From Noviherbaspirillum humi (GTDB lineage Bacteria; Pseudomonadota; Gammaproteobacteria; Burkholderiales; Burkholderiaceae_D), in assembly GCF_900188095.1 (NCBI RefSeq), contig NZ_FZOT01000014.1, positions 1 through 64,000 of the forward strand: a stretch of DNA of 64,000 nucleotides, given 5' to 3'. The notes below the pieces were generated by a model. It had not been told where the DNA came from. It saw nothing but the letters and a program-made list of their open reading frames with translations, and did no database searches. This document shows positions 43,547-53,104 of the stretch, in pieces (the stretch's first letter is position 1; every line of letters starts with the position of its first letter). The position numbers were made by a program, and so were the translations under genes.

Positions 43547-45232
43547 ATGATGATCGCTAACTTGAAAATCGGGACCCGGCTCTTTGCCGGCTTCGGCGCG
43601 GTGCTGGCATTGTTGATCGGCCTGACTTCGATTGCTTACATCAATTTGACCAGCCTGTCGCATGCAAACCGCATGAACATGCTCAGTTATCAGGTGCTGA
43701 TGGAAGTGGATGCCATTCTGGAGAGCCTGATCAATATCGAGACCGGCGAGCGTGGCTACGTGATTACCGGCAATGAATCGTCGCTGGAGTCGCTCAATGC
43801 AGGCAATGCCGATTTCAAGAAGCATTTTGAAAAGGCCAGGTCGCTTGCCAGCGATGAGCCCGTTCAGCAGGAGCGGCTGAGCCGCTTGCTCGACATGCAG
43901 AAGCAATGGTATGCCGAAGGAATCGAACCTGTATTGCAGCTCCGGCGTCAAGCCGGCGAATCCAGGGAAAAACTGGAAGGCGTGCTTGCCTACGTACGAC
44001 TGGGCAAGGGCAAAAAGGGCATGGATGCCATGCGGGCGCTCTTGTCGGAGATCGCCGGCACCGAATCCGCGCTGCTGGGAGAACGAGGCAAGGAAAGCCT
44101 CGAGCAGGAAGCCCGTACCAAGGCCATCCTGCTTTACGGCGGCATCTTCACCGTTGTCCTCGGCGGGATAATTGCCGCGCTGATCAAGGCCGGCGTCCTC
44201 AGGCAGATCGGGGGCGAACCGTCCTATGCCGCGTCGATCCTCAAGGAAATGGCAGGCGGCAATCTGGCGGTGCAGGTGCAGACCCGGACCGGCGACAGCT
44301 CGAGCATGATGCATGCGGTCAAGCAGGTGGTGGATCGGCTCTCGCACGTGGTCGGCGAAGTCAGCCAGGCGACAGCCGCGCTCACCAGCGCGTCGCAGCA
44401 GGTCAGCGCCACGGCGCAATCGCTATCGCAGGCCTCGAGCCAGCAGGCCGCCAGCGTGGAGCAAACCAGCGCCTCCATCGAGCAGATGACGGCGTCGATC
44501 GCCCGGAACACCGAGAACGCCAAGATCACGGACGGCATGGCCAGCCGGGCCGCGGGCGAGGCCAGCGAAGGCGGCGAGGCGGTGCAGGCGACGGTGGATG
44601 CGATGAATCAGATTGCGCAGAAGATCGGCATCATCGACGACATCGCTTACCAGACCAATCTGCTGGCGTTGAATGCGGCGATCGAGGCGGCGCGCGCCGG
44701 CGAGCACGGGCGCGGGTTTGCCGTGGTAGCGGCCGAAGTGCGCAAGCTGGCCGAGCGCAGCCAAGTGGCGGCACAGGAGATTGGCACGGTTGCCAGCTCC
44801 AGCGTCGAGCTTGCGGAGCGCGCAGGCCACCTGCTGGCGCAGATGGTGCCCAACATCCGGAAGACGTCGGATCTGGTGCAAGAGATTACCGCGGCCTCGC
44901 AGGAGCAAAGCGCGGGTGTAGGGCAAATCAACTCCGCCGTGAGCCATCTGAGCCTGGCGACGCAGCAGAACGCATCGAGTTCGGAGGAGCTGGCGGCCAC
45001 GGCGGAAGAGCTGTCGGCTCAGGCGGAGCAACTGCAGGATACCGTCTCTTTCTTCCGCATCAGCGCCGAGGGCGCGCAGCCGCAACCTAAAGCGCGCAGC
45101 ACTGCGCCAACGCGTCCTGCGCTACGCACGCCGGACGTCGGCCGGCCGGCTCCCCGCAAGCCCGCCAAGCCCGGCATGGCGGCCGAGACCGCGGAAGCGC
45201 CGTTCGAAGACGATGATTTCATCCGCTTTTGA
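43547..45232 (+). CDS. Methyl-accepting chemotaxis protein with CHASE3-type sensor
   Basis: A 561-residue receptor with two membrane helices (about residues 12-33 and 198-220) around a four-helix periplasmic domain. Its motif [14 protein letters not shown] marks the CHASE3 family. The cytoplasmic part contains the signalling hairpin ([38 protein letters not shown]) and methylation helices rich in Gln/Ser/Ala. The Pro/Arg-rich tail ends in DDDFIRF, not a CheR-docking pentapeptide. GATGAGGTTGAC precedes the ATG. It lies between cheA and cheW. Confidence 0.92.
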   Translation: MMIANLKIGTRLFAGFGAVLALLIGLTSIAYINLTSLSHANRMNMLSYQVLMEVDAILESLINIETGERGYVITGNESSLESLNAGNADFKKHFEKARSLASDEPVQQERLSRLLDMQKQWYAEGIEPVLQLRRQAGESREKLEGVLAYVRLGKGKKGMDAMRALLSEIAGTESALLGERGKESLEQEARTKAILLYGGIFTVVLGGIIAALIKAGVLRQIGGEPSYAASILKEMAGGNLAVQVQTRTGDSSSMMHAVKQVVDRLSHVVGEVSQATAALTSASQQVSATAQSLSQASSQQAASVEQTSASIEQMTASIARNTENAKITDGMASRAAGEASEGGEAVQATVDAMNQIAQKIGIIDDIAYQTNLLALNAAIEAARAGEHGRGFAVVAAEVRKLAERSQVAAQEIGTVASSSVELAERAGHLLAQMVPNIRKTSDLVQEITAASQEQSAGVGQINSAVSHLSLATQQNASSSEELAATAEELSAQAEQLQDTVSFFRISAEGAQPQPKARSTAPTRPALRTPDVGRPAPRKPAKPGMAAETAEAPFEDDDFIRF

Positions 45233-45314
45233 CATTGCCGACATGCCGCTCCATCCCGCTGTGCGCCCTGCATTGAGCACTGGCCCGTCTGCATCGGCAT
45301 CGACGGAGCTGGCC

Positions 45315-45809
45315 ATGGACAGAAGAGGCGCTTCGACGCAATGCCTGACCTTCACGCTCGGCGGCGAAGTCTTCGGACTGGCCATCATGGCGGTGAAGGA
45401 AATCATCAGCTATCCGGCACCGACGCCGGTGCCGATGATGCCGGACTGCGTGCGCGGCGTCATGAATCTCCGGGGTGCGTTGGTGACGGTGGTCGACCTG
45501 GCGCGGCGCCTGGAGCGCACGCCCGCGCCGCTCACCCGCCGCACCTGCGTGGTGGTGGTCGAGACCGAAGAGAGCGGCGAACCACAGATATTGAGCATGG
45601 TGGTGGATGCGGTGAATGCGGTGATCGACATCCCGCAGGCGGAGATTGCGCCGGCCCCCGCTTTCGGTGCACGCATCCGGCCGGAATTCATCGCCGGCGT
45701 GGCGAAGGTGGAAGGCCGCTTCATCATCCTGCTGGACATCGCGCGCGTGTTTTCGCTGGCGGAAATCGGTGCCGGCGCAGGCGCGGCAAACGTCTCGCCC
45801 GGACCATGA
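45315..45809 (+). CDS. cheW: CheW coupling protein (first copy)
   Basis: A CheW domain of about 164 residues: CLTFTLGGEVFGLAIMAVKEI, then the PMMPDCVRGVMNLRGALVTVVDL motif, then the C-terminal barrel with RPEFIAGVAKVEGRFIILLDI. CheW couples receptors to CheA. Three in-frame starts are possible: 45213 (overlapping the MCP end), 45243 and 45315. The last is preferred for its GGAG ribosome site at good spacing, but it is not certain. A second cheW follows, with clear similarity between the two, so they may serve different receptors or array positions. Confidence 0.85.
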   Translation: MDRRGASTQCLTFTLGGEVFGLAIMAVKEIISYPAPTPVPMMPDCVRGVMNLRGALVTVVDLARRLERTPAPLTRRTCVVVVETEESGEPQILSMVVDAVNAVIDIPQAEIAPAPAFGARIRPEFIAGVAKVEGRFIILLDIARVFSLAEIGAGAGAANVSPGP

Positions 45810-45884
45810 ACTCCGCATTCCGTTTCGCTTCGAGATCGGACGCTGTCTTCGCCATGCCTTAATGCCTATTCCTACGGAGCCTCC

Positions 45885-46436
45885 ATGCATGATCCCGTTC
45901 CCGACGCTCGGCGCAACGTTCAGCGTCCCACCGTTTCCGCAAGCCGGCCGATCCAAGCCGGCAGCATGCCGTATCTTAGCTTCACGCTTGGCAGCGAGCG
46001 CTTCGCCATCGGCATCATGAACGTGCGTGAAATCATCGAATATCCCGAACTGACCGACGTGCCCATGATGGCGCCCTGCATGCGCGGGGTGCTGAACCTG
46101 CGCGGCGCCGCCGTCACGGTGATGGACCTGGCGCAGCGCTTCGGCTGGCCCTTGGCGCCGGTGACGCGGCGCAGTTGCGTGGTGATCGTGGAACTCGGCT
46201 CGCCGGCGGATGGACGCAGCCAGGTGATCGGCGTGGTAGTAGATGCCGTCAATGCGGTGCTCGATATCGCCCCGGAGCAGGTGGAGCCGGCGCCAGCCTT
46301 CGGCGCGCGCATCGCGCGCGATTTCATTGCCGGCATGGCCAAGGTGGAGGGGCGCTTCGTCATTCTAATCGACGTGGCCCGCGTGTTCTGCGATCGGGAT
46401 CTGCAGACTGCGCTCGACGCGGCGGCGGCAAGCTAG
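45885..46436 (+). CDS. cheW: CheW coupling protein (second copy)
   Basis: A 183-residue CheW with the same order of motifs as the preceding gene (YLSFTLGSERFAIGIMNVREI, PMMAPCMRGVLNLRGAAVTVMDL, ARDFIAGMAKVEGRFVILIDVARVF). The N-terminal 30 residues before the domain are basic and probably unstructured. The ATG follows GGAGCCTCC. The similar sequence and tandem order suggest duplication. It is followed by cheD after 34 bp. Confidence 0.88.
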   Translation: MHDPVPDARRNVQRPTVSASRPIQAGSMPYLSFTLGSERFAIGIMNVREIIEYPELTDVPMMAPCMRGVLNLRGAAVTVMDLAQRFGWPLAPVTRRSCVVIVELGSPADGRSQVIGVVVDAVNAVLDIAPEQVEPAPAFGARIARDFIAGMAKVEGRFVILIDVARVFCDRDLQTALDAAAAS

Positions 46437-46470
46437 CGCCGCCCCGGGGCATCCGCTCAAGCCAACCAGC

Positions 46471-46959
46471 ATGGGCCGCAGCACGATCGATATTTTCCTG
46501 CAGCCGGGCGAGTATTTCGTCGGCGGAGAAGACTTTTCCATTCGCACCCTCCTCGGGTCCTGCGTCTCCATCACGCTCTGGCATCCGCGCCTGCGGATCG
46601 GCGCCATGTCGCATTACCTGCTCCCTGCGCCCCTGAACATGCGATGCGGCGCGCCGGACGCGCGCTACGGCGAGGACGCGATGGCGCTGATGGCGGCTGA
46701 ATTGCAGCGGCTCGGCGCGGCGCTGCAGGAGTGCGAGGGCAAGATATTCGGCGGCGCCAGCATGTTCCCGGAGCAGCGGGACATCAACTTCCAGATCGGA
46801 CGCCGCAACGGCGAAACCGCGCGCCGCCTGCTGCAGGCCCACGGCATTCCGGTGGTCTCGCAAAGCCTGTATGGCGAAGGCCATCGCCAGATCGTGTTCG
46901 ACATCGCCACCGGCCATGTCTGGTCGCGCCAGGTGAAGCCTACTCCGGCCGGCAGATAA
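46471..46959 (+). CDS. cheD: Chemoreceptor glutamine deamidase CheD
   Basis: A 162-residue CheD. The catalytic Cys-31 lies in TLLGSCVSITLWHP and the catalytic His-48 in GAMSHYLLP, with the conserved KIFGGASMF loop further on. CheD deamidates receptor glutamines (and in some species acts on other methylation sites), so it should act on the two receptors encoded here. CheR and CheB, usual partners in adaptation, are not in the window. It is the last gene of the cluster. Confidence 0.93.
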   Translation: MGRSTIDIFLQPGEYFVGGEDFSIRTLLGSCVSITLWHPRLRIGAMSHYLLPAPLNMRCGAPDARYGEDAMALMAAELQRLGAALQECEGKIFGGASMFPEQRDINFQIGRRNGETARRLLQAHGIPVVSQSLYGEGHRQIVFDIATGHVWSRQVKPTPAGR

Positions 46960-47097
46960 TTTCCCATCGCCGGCCTGCATGGACCCGGCGCCGTCCATGG
47001 CGCATAATGTGGCAGCGCAACACAGTGCGCCAACACACTCCATCGGCATGCCTTCAGGCGCTGCCGGCAATCAATATCAGAGACCAAGGGGCAAGAG

Positions 47098-48288
47098 ATG
47101 GCAGACAACAGAGATGTCGTGATCGTCGGCGCGGCCCGTACCGCGATCGGCACCTTCGGCGGGACGCTGAAGGACTTCAGCGCGTCCGACCTCGGCGCGA
47201 TCGTGGTGAAGGAAGCATTTTCCCGCGCCGGCGTCGATCCGGCCCAGGCCGGGCAGATCGTGATGGGCAACGTGATCCACTGCGAGCCGCGCGACATGTA
47301 CCTGTCGCGCGTGGCCGGCCTGAACGCCGGCATGGCCAAGGAATCGGCGGCGCTCACGCTGAACCGGCTGTGCGGCTCCGGCCTGCAGGCCATCGTCACC
47401 GCCGCCAATGCGATTCAGCTCGGCGACGCCGAGGTAGCCGTCGGCGGCGGCGCTGAAACCATGAGCCGCGCACCCTACATCATGCAGTCGGCGCGCTGGG
47501 GCAACCGCATGGGCGACGCCAAGGTGCTGGACATGATGCTCGGCGCCCTGGCCGATCCCTTCGGCGCCGGCCACATGGGCATCACCGCCGAAAACGTCGC
47601 CGACCAGTTCGGGATCAGCCGCGAGGAGCAGGATGCTTTCGCCGCCGAAAGCCAGCGCCGGGCCCTGGCTGCCATCGCCGCCGGCCACTTCAAGTCGCAG
47701 ATCGTGTCGGTGGAAATCAAGACACGAAAGGGCGTGGAGCTGTTCGACACCGACGAGCATCCGAAGGAAGGCACCACGGTCGAGTCGCTGGGCAAGCTGA
47801 AGCCGGCTTTCCGCAAGGAAGGCGGGACGGTCACCGCCGGCAATGCGTCCGGCCTGAACGATGGCGCCGCCGCCTGTGTGCTGATGTCGGCCGAGGCGGC
47901 CGCCCGCGCCGGCGTCAAGCCGCTGGCGCGACTGGTGTCCTATGCGGTGGCCGGCGTGGACCCGTCCATCATGGGCACCGGTCCCATCCCGGCGGTGAAG
48001 CTGGCGCTGCAGCGGGCAAGTCTTCAGCTCTCGGACATGGACGTGATCGAATCCAACGAAGCTTTCGCCGCGCAGTCGCTCGGCGTATGCCGCGGGCTCG
48101 ATCTCGATCCGGCCCGCACCAACCCGAATGGCGGCGCCATCGCGCTCGGCCATCCGCTCGGAGCCAGCGGCGCCATCATCACGGTGAAATGCCTGTATGA
48201 ACTGATGCGCACCGGAGGACGCCATGGCTTGATCACCATGTGCATCGGCGGCGGCCAGGGCATCGCCGCCGTCATCGAGCGGCTCTGA
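47098..48288 (+). CDS. Acetyl-CoA C-acyltransferase (thiolase)
   Basis: A 396-residue biosynthetic-type thiolase (BktB/PhaA-like). The acyl-accepting Cys is in LCGSGLQAI, the His region in [15 protein letters not shown], and the second catalytic Cys in TMCIGGGQG. It condenses two acyl-CoA units or cleaves 3-oxoacyl-CoA. No other beta-oxidation or polyhydroxyalkanoate gene adjoins it. The CAAGGGGCAAG ribosome site supports the start. A strong hairpin follows its stop, so it appears to be a single-gene unit. Physiological direction cannot be read from sequence. Confidence 0.92.
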   Translation: MADNRDVVIVGAARTAIGTFGGTLKDFSASDLGAIVVKEAFSRAGVDPAQAGQIVMGNVIHCEPRDMYLSRVAGLNAGMAKESAALTLNRLCGSGLQAIVTAANAIQLGDAEVAVGGGAETMSRAPYIMQSARWGNRMGDAKVLDMMLGALADPFGAGHMGITAENVADQFGISREEQDAFAAESQRRALAAIAAGHFKSQIVSVEIKTRKGVELFDTDEHPKEGTTVESLGKLKPAFRKEGGTVTAGNASGLNDGAAACVLMSAEAAARAGVKPLARLVSYAVAGVDPSIMGTGPIPAVKLALQRASLQLSDMDVIESNEAFAAQSLGVCRGLDLDPARTNPNGGAIALGHPLGASGAIITVKCLYELMRTGGRHGLITMCIGGGQGIAAVIERL

Positions 48289-48293
48289 CCAAG

Positions 48294-48326
48294 TCAACCG
48301 GCCCGGCGTTCGGCCGGGCCGGTTGA
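48294..48326 (+). terminator. Strong hairpin after the thiolase gene
   Basis: TCAACCGGCCCGGC (48294-48307) and its complement (48313-48326) form a perfect 14-bp stem with a 5-base loop, starting 6 bp after the thiolase stop. There is no U-tract beyond it, but the stem is among the strongest in the window. Confidence 0.65.
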
Positions 48327-48600
48327 TTCCCCGCCGTCCGCTCGAAAGTGCGCCACGCCGCTTGCGCCTGGTCTGGGCGGAGCAAGCGGTCTGCTTTCAT
48401 ATTCCATTCCTGCTGTAAGCGCATCCCTGCTTACGGCGTCGTGCCGTTTCGCTCCCATATTCATGGGATTTCTTGCGCAACCCGTTCACCATTTCGTCAT
48501 TTCAGCGGCATTCGTGTCCGGCAAAAACCCAAATCCAAGATAATCGGTGTTACTCTGATGCCGGGCAGAAACATTCCATAACGTTGGTTATCGGCGAGTC
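48327..48600. other. Gap before the MASE1 kinase
   Basis: About 270 bp without a convincing gene. A small hairpin is seen at 48415-48434 (GTAAGC and GCTTAC, 8-base loop). No clear promoter was found by eye; the kinase's own ribosome site is weak. Confidence 0.45.
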
Positions 48601-51600
48601 ATGGGCAACGTGCGCACGTTAGGTAAACGGACATTGAGCCTTGAGGTGGCGGAGACTTTTCGCATCGCAAGTGCCTACGCAGCGCTCGCCTGGCTGTCCG
48701 AATTGCTCGCGGTGCCCCCCGACCTCGTCATTGCCTTTTTCCCGGCGGCCGGTTTCGCGCTGGGCCTGACCTTGATCCGCGGCTGGCGCTGCCTGCCCGG
48801 CATCGGTCTTGGCTGGTTGGTTTTCATTACCTGGCATATTTACCAACGCACCGGCACATTCGGTCCCGAGCACTTTCTGCCGGCCGGCATCACCGCACTG
48901 GGCGCCATGCTGCAGGCCGCGCTGGGCGCCTGGCTCATCAAGCGTTACGGCGAATATCCCTCGCCGCTCGACAAGCCCCGCACGCTGCTGCAATTTCTTT
49001 TCCTTGCGGCGCCGGCGAGTTGCCTGACAGGCGCCAGCATCGGCATGCTGGCGCTGGCGCCGGCAGGATTGATACCGATGGAAAAGCTGGCTGATTATGG
49101 ATTCAACTGGTGGCTGGGGGACACGCTCGGCGTTCTCGTGACCCTGCCCCTGGTGCTGATCTGGCAGGGACAGCCGGCACGGCTGTGGCGGGCCCGGCGT
49201 TACACCGTCGGCTTGCCGCTTCTGGTCAGCATTTCCGTCGTGGTGACGGGCTTCGTCATCGTGCGGGAAGTGGAGCAGGAATACCGATTCGGCCAGTTCG
49301 AGGATGATGCCCTCTCGATTGCCCAGACCATGCAAACCGCGCTCAACCTGCGTGGCGAAATGCTGCATGGCATGGCCAACTTCATCAGCTCCGCGCCGGA
49401 AGTCAGCGAGGCGCAATTCCGGGCCAACGCCGGCCGCCTCATGGAGCGCTATTCCGCCTTGCACCGAGTCGTCTGGGCGCCTGGCGCCGGGACAGGCGGC
49501 AGCCAGCGCGGCAAGGCGGGCGCCGGCCGGCTGCGCATGCCGGTGCAATATGCGCAGGCGCCGGATGGCCCCGTGCATGAGACCGGAACCGACCTCGCCG
49601 CCATCCCGGAATTGCGCTGGCTGATCGAGGAAGCACGCGATAGCGGTGAACTGAGCGCCGGCGCTCCGCTGCGGCTGCAGTCCGAGAAAGGCAATCGACT
49701 CGCACTGCAGTTGATCATTCCGGTCACCCGCGGCGGTGTGGACGGCGGCAGCGTGGCGGAACGGCGGCGCGCTTTCCTCGGTGCGTTGGTGGCAACCTTC
49801 GATATCGACACCCTGGTTCGCAATGCCGTCGGACTGGACAAGCGGCGCCGGGTGCAGTTTTCCCTCACCGAGTCCAGTCCGGCAGGTTCGATGGCGCTGC
49901 TCTACCGCAGCAGTGAGTCGAATCTGCCGCGCACCTGGGCCGCGGTCAACACCAGCTTCGATTTCGGCGGTAAGACGTATCTCTTCAGTGCGGTGCCGGC
50001 CGAGGAGTTCGGCGGCGGCCAGTTGAGCTGGCGCTCATGGTGGGCCCTCAGCGGAGGCATGTTCTTCGCTGCCATGATGGCGATGTATCTGCTTCAGATC
50101 AGCGGCCACTCCTATAACGTAGAGCGCGAAGTCGCACACCGCACGCGCGAACTGGATGCCAGCCGGGATCAGCTGCGCACCAGCCTTGGCATGCTGCGGG
50201 TGCTGGTCGAAGGCAGTTCCACTTTCCTCTGCGTGCGCGATACCAAATCGCGCTTCCTCTACGTCAACCGCGAATACGCGGACATGATCGGCTGGGACAA
50301 GGAAGATCTCATCGGCCGCTCGCTCGAGGAAGTCTTCGGCGCGGAGAGCGCCGGCCGGGATATCGCCACCGACCGCGAGGTTCTGCAAGGCGCCGCCAAT
50401 GTGCGCGAGGAAATCGAACTGCAGGCAGCCAACTTCCCCGGGCTGCGCACCTTCATGATCACCAAGTCGCCCCTGTTCCATGAAGACGGCACCCTGTATG
50501 GGGTCTGCATCGTCGGCGTGGACATCACCCAGGAAAAACGGGAGAAGGAAAAGCAGCGCGAGAACATGCTGATGCTGCAGGCGGTGATGGAGAGCACCTC
50601 TTCTGCCGTGTACGTGTGCGACCCCGACGGCAATTTCCTGTATGCCAACCGGCGCTTCGAAATGCTGCTGAATCTGCCGAGCGGCATGCTGGTCGGGCGC
50701 AATGTGCGGAGCATCTTCAGCGAGGCGGTTGCGCAGGAATACCTGGATCATTTCCATCGGGTCTGCAGCGAAGGCTTCTCCATTTCCGAAGAAGTGCTGC
50801 ATCATGACCAGACCCGTCCGCTGATCCATCTCTTCGTGCGCTCGGCGCTGCGCAACGAGAGCGGCGTGGTCTACGGCATCTGCGGCGTCGGCACCGACAT
50901 CACCCGCTTCCGCCGCGCGGAGGAAGCGCTGCATGAACTGAACCATCAGCTGGTGGCCACCTCCGCGCTGCAGCTTGCCATCCTCAACAGCACCAACTTC
51001 GCCATCTTTTCGGTCGACATGACCGGCACCCTGCGCGCCTTCAATGTCGGCGCCCAGCGCATGCTCGGCTACAGCGAGGAAGAAATGGTGGGCGTGCAAT
51101 CGCCGGTCGTGCTGCACGATCCCGACGAGATCATGCTGCGCGCCCAGCAGCTGTCCGGCGAACTCGACATGCATGTCCGCCCGGGCATCGACGTGTTCTT
51201 CGCCAAGCCCGGCCGCAGCTTGGTGGACGAGCATGAGTGGACCTTCATCCGCAAGGACGGCAGCCGGTTGCCGGTGATGATGTCGGTCAGCGCACTGCGC
51301 AACGAGGCGCTCGAAATGGTCGGTTATGTCGCGGTGGCTTACGACCTGACCGAGCGCAAGAAGATCGAGCGCATGAAGGACGAGTTCATTTCCACCGTCT
51401 CGCATGAGCTGCGCACGCCGCTGACGTCGATCCGCGGATCGCTTGGTCTGATGGTGGGCGGCATGGCGGGTGAGCTGAGCGCGCGCGCGGTATCCCTGCT
51501 CTCGATCGCGCGCAATAACTGCGACCGCCTGACGCGGCTGATCAACGACGTGCTCGACGCCGAGCGCATACGCAGCGGCCACATGAATTTCCATATGCTG

Positions 51601-52200
51601 ACCTGCGATCTGCGCGCGCTGGTCGAGCAGGCCATCACCGCCACCCAGCCCTACGCCCAGCAATATCAGGTGGAATTCGAATTCGAACCGCCGGACGACG
51701 ACATCATCGCCAAGGTCGACAGCGACCGCATTCTGCAGGTCATGGTCAACCTGCTCGGCAACGCCGCCAAGTTCTCGACGCCCGACAGCACGGTCCGCGC
51801 CACGCTCAGCCGCAGCGAAGCCGGCATCCGCTTCGCCGTCATCGACCATGGCTGCGGCATACCGGAGGAGTTCCGCGACCGCATCTTCCAGCGCTTTGCC
51901 CGTGCCGATGCCAGCGCCACCCAGCAGAAGGGCGGCACCGGTTTGGGACTGAGCATTTCCAAGTCCATCATCGAGCGCCACTACGGCCACATCGGCTTCT
52001 ACAGCGAACCCGGCGTGGAGACGGAGTTTTATTTCGAACTGCCACTGGCGCCGGTGGAACTGGCGCTTTTGCCGCAGCCGTCTCCTGCGCTGATGAATCC
52101 TGCCGGCGATGGCGCCGCCGCTGCTTCACCCGCCGCGCCGGTTGCGGGAGCCCTCGATCAGCCGCCTGCGGCGCCGCACGTCACGGAGGCCGAGGCATGA
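48601..52200 (+). CDS. Large membrane sensor histidine kinase (MASE1-PAS-PAS-PAS-HisKA-HATPase)
   Basis: A 1199-residue sensor. The N-terminal region (about residues 1-220) has multiple membrane helices and the MASE1 pattern (DLVIAFFPAAGFALGLTLI; FNWWLGDTLGVLVTLPLVLIW). A periplasmic CHASE-like domain follows (about 230-475), then a membrane helix (about 478-500), three PAS domains (about 530-920), HisKA with His-935 (STVSHELRTPLTSIRG) and HATPase (NLLGNAAKFSTP, GGTGLGLSISK). The last 60 residues are Ala/Pro-rich. It has no receiver of its own; the receiver and Hpt genes that follow are likely phosphorelay partners. The ligand is unknown. Confidence 0.85.
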   Translation: MGNVRTLGKRTLSLEVAETFRIASAYAALAWLSELLAVPPDLVIAFFPAAGFALGLTLIRGWRCLPGIGLGWLVFITWHIYQRTGTFGPEHFLPAGITALGAMLQAALGAWLIKRYGEYPSPLDKPRTLLQFLFLAAPASCLTGASIGMLALAPAGLIPMEKLADYGFNWWLGDTLGVLVTLPLVLIWQGQPARLWRARRYTVGLPLLVSISVVVTGFVIVREVEQEYRFGQFEDDALSIAQTMQTALNLRGEMLHGMANFISSAPEVSEAQFRANAGRLMERYSALHRVVWAPGAGTGGSQRGKAGAGRLRMPVQYAQAPDGPVHETGTDLAAIPELRWLIEEARDSGELSAGAPLRLQSEKGNRLALQLIIPVTRGGVDGGSVAERRRAFLGALVATFDIDTLVRNAVGLDKRRRVQFSLTESSPAGSMALLYRSSESNLPRTWAAVNTSFDFGGKTYLFSAVPAEEFGGGQLSWRSWWALSGGMFFAAMMAMYLLQISGHSYNVEREVAHRTRELDASRDQLRTSLGMLRVLVEGSSTFLCVRDTKSRFLYVNREYADMIGWDKEDLIGRSLEEVFGAESAGRDIATDREVLQGAANVREEIELQAANFPGLRTFMITKSPLFHEDGTLYGVCIVGVDITQEKREKEKQRENMLMLQAVMESTSSAVYVCDPDGNFLYANRRFEMLLNLPSGMLVGRNVRSIFSEAVAQEYLDHFHRVCSEGFSISEEVLHHDQTRPLIHLFVRSALRNESGVVYGICGVGTDITRFRRAEEALHELNHQLVATSALQLAILNSTNFAIFSVDMTGTLRAFNVGAQRMLGYSEEEMVGVQSPVVLHDPDEIMLRAQQLSGELDMHVRPGIDVFFAKPGRSLVDEHEWTFIRKDGSRLPVMMSVSALRNEALEMVGYVAVAYDLTERKKIERMKDEFISTVSHELRTPLTSIRGSLGLMVGGMAGELSARAVSLLSIARNNCDRLTRLINDVLDAERIRSGHMNFHMLTCDLRALVEQAITATQPYAQQYQVEFEFEPPDDDIIAKVDSDRILQVMVNLLGNAAKFSTPDSTVRATLSRSEAGIRFAVIDHGCGIPEEFRDRIFQRFARADASATQQKGGTGLGLSISKSIIERHYGHIGFYSEPGVETEFYFELPLAPVELALLPQPSPALMNPAGDGAAAASPAAPVAGALDQPPAAPHVTEAEA

Positions 52201-52234
52201 CCATCCCACCTCTCATTCCCGGAAAGGCTTCCTC

Positions 52235-52630
52235 ATGACGGCGCCTGCTCTGCACTCCATTCTTTACGTGGAAGACGATCCCGACATACAGACCATCGCC
52301 CAGATCTCGCTCGAGGAAGTCGGCGGCTTCTCGGTTCGCATCTGCAATTCCGGCATCGAGGCCTTCAATGTGATCAATGCCGGTTTCACGCCGGACTTGA
52401 TGCTGCTCGACGTGATGATGCCGGAGGCCGACGGCCCGATGATTCTGGATGCGCTGCGACGCCTTCCCGAAACCAGGTCCACCCCGGCGGTGTTCGTCAC
52501 CGCCAAGGTGCAGCCGAACGAGATCGCTTACTACAAATCGCTGGGCGTGCTGGGCGTCATCGCCAAGCCGTTCGATCCCATGCTCTTGCCGGAGCAGGTA
52601 CAGCAGCTCTGGCGGGATGCGCATGATTGA
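52235..52630 (+). CDS. Single-domain response regulator
   Basis: A 131-residue receiver with acidic residues in VEDDPD (14-15), the phospho-acceptor Asp-59 in LMLLDVMMPEADG, Thr in FVTAKVQ, and Lys in VIAKPFDP. The ATG at 52235 follows CCGGAAAGGC; the longer frame is a shadow of the kinase end. It starts 34 bp after the kinase stop and overlaps the Hpt gene at its end, so the three form one signalling unit. It has no output domain, so it probably relays phosphate or acts by protein contact. Confidence 0.88.
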   Translation: MTAPALHSILYVEDDPDIQTIAQISLEEVGGFSVRICNSGIEAFNVINAGFTPDLMLLDVMMPEADGPMILDALRRLPETRSTPAVFVTAKVQPNEIAYYKSLGVLGVIAKPFDPMLLPEQVQQLWRDAHD

Positions 52631-52955
52631 GTCTGGGTCGGGCGCCGTGCAGGAGAAGCTGGAGGCGCTGCGCCGCCGCTACCATGCCGGACTGCCTGGA
52701 CGCCTGGCGCAAATAAAAGCGGCCGCCGAGCGGTGCCAGGCGATGCAACCGGAGGATGTCGAAACGCTGCACCGGCTGCTGCACAGCCTGGCCGGCTCGG
52801 CTGGCGTATATGGCATGCCCGAGCTCGGTGCCGAAGCGCGCCGGCTGGAGGTCGTTCTCAAGCAGGTGAAGCCCGGCGGCCATGCGGCGATCCCGCCGGC
52901 GCTGCGTGAAGAGATTGCTTCCTTCGTCGTCCGCTGGTCGTCCGACAGGCCTTGA
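52623..52955 (+). CDS. Histidine phosphotransfer (Hpt) protein
   Basis: A 110-residue four-helix Hpt domain with the phospho-acceptor His-54 in LLHSLAGSAGVYG. The start overlaps the response-regulator stop; an ATG two codons earlier (52617) is also possible. Together with the receiver and the MASE1 kinase before it, it completes a multistep phosphorelay. A final acceptor regulator is not identified in the window. Confidence 0.85.
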   Translation: MIESGSGAVQEKLEALRRRYHAGLPGRLAQIKAAAERCQAMQPEDVETLHRLLHSLAGSAGVYGMPELGAEARRLEVVLKQVKPGGHAAIPPALREEIASFVVRWSSDRP

Positions 52956-52973
52956 ATGCCTGCCTGACGCGAC

Positions 52974-52991
52974 CGGGCAGACTAATTGCTT
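52974..52991 (+). promoter_or_regulatory. Weak sigma-54-like element before the 189-residue gene
   Basis: The bases CGGGCAGACTAATTGCTT have GG and GC exactly 12 apart and a full TTGCT -12 element, but the -24 side is GGGCAG instead of TGGCAC. It would start transcription near 53001, about 100 bp before the ATG at 53105. It is too imperfect to call firmly. Confidence 0.25.
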
Positions 52992-53104
52992 CGGTTGCGC
53001 CAAGGCCACCGCCTTCTCCTGCCCGTCGCGCTTTTGCGTGAAGCCGGAAACAAGCGCGGCATACGATAACAAGAAGCGGATTCATCCACGATGGGAGCAG
53101 GCAG

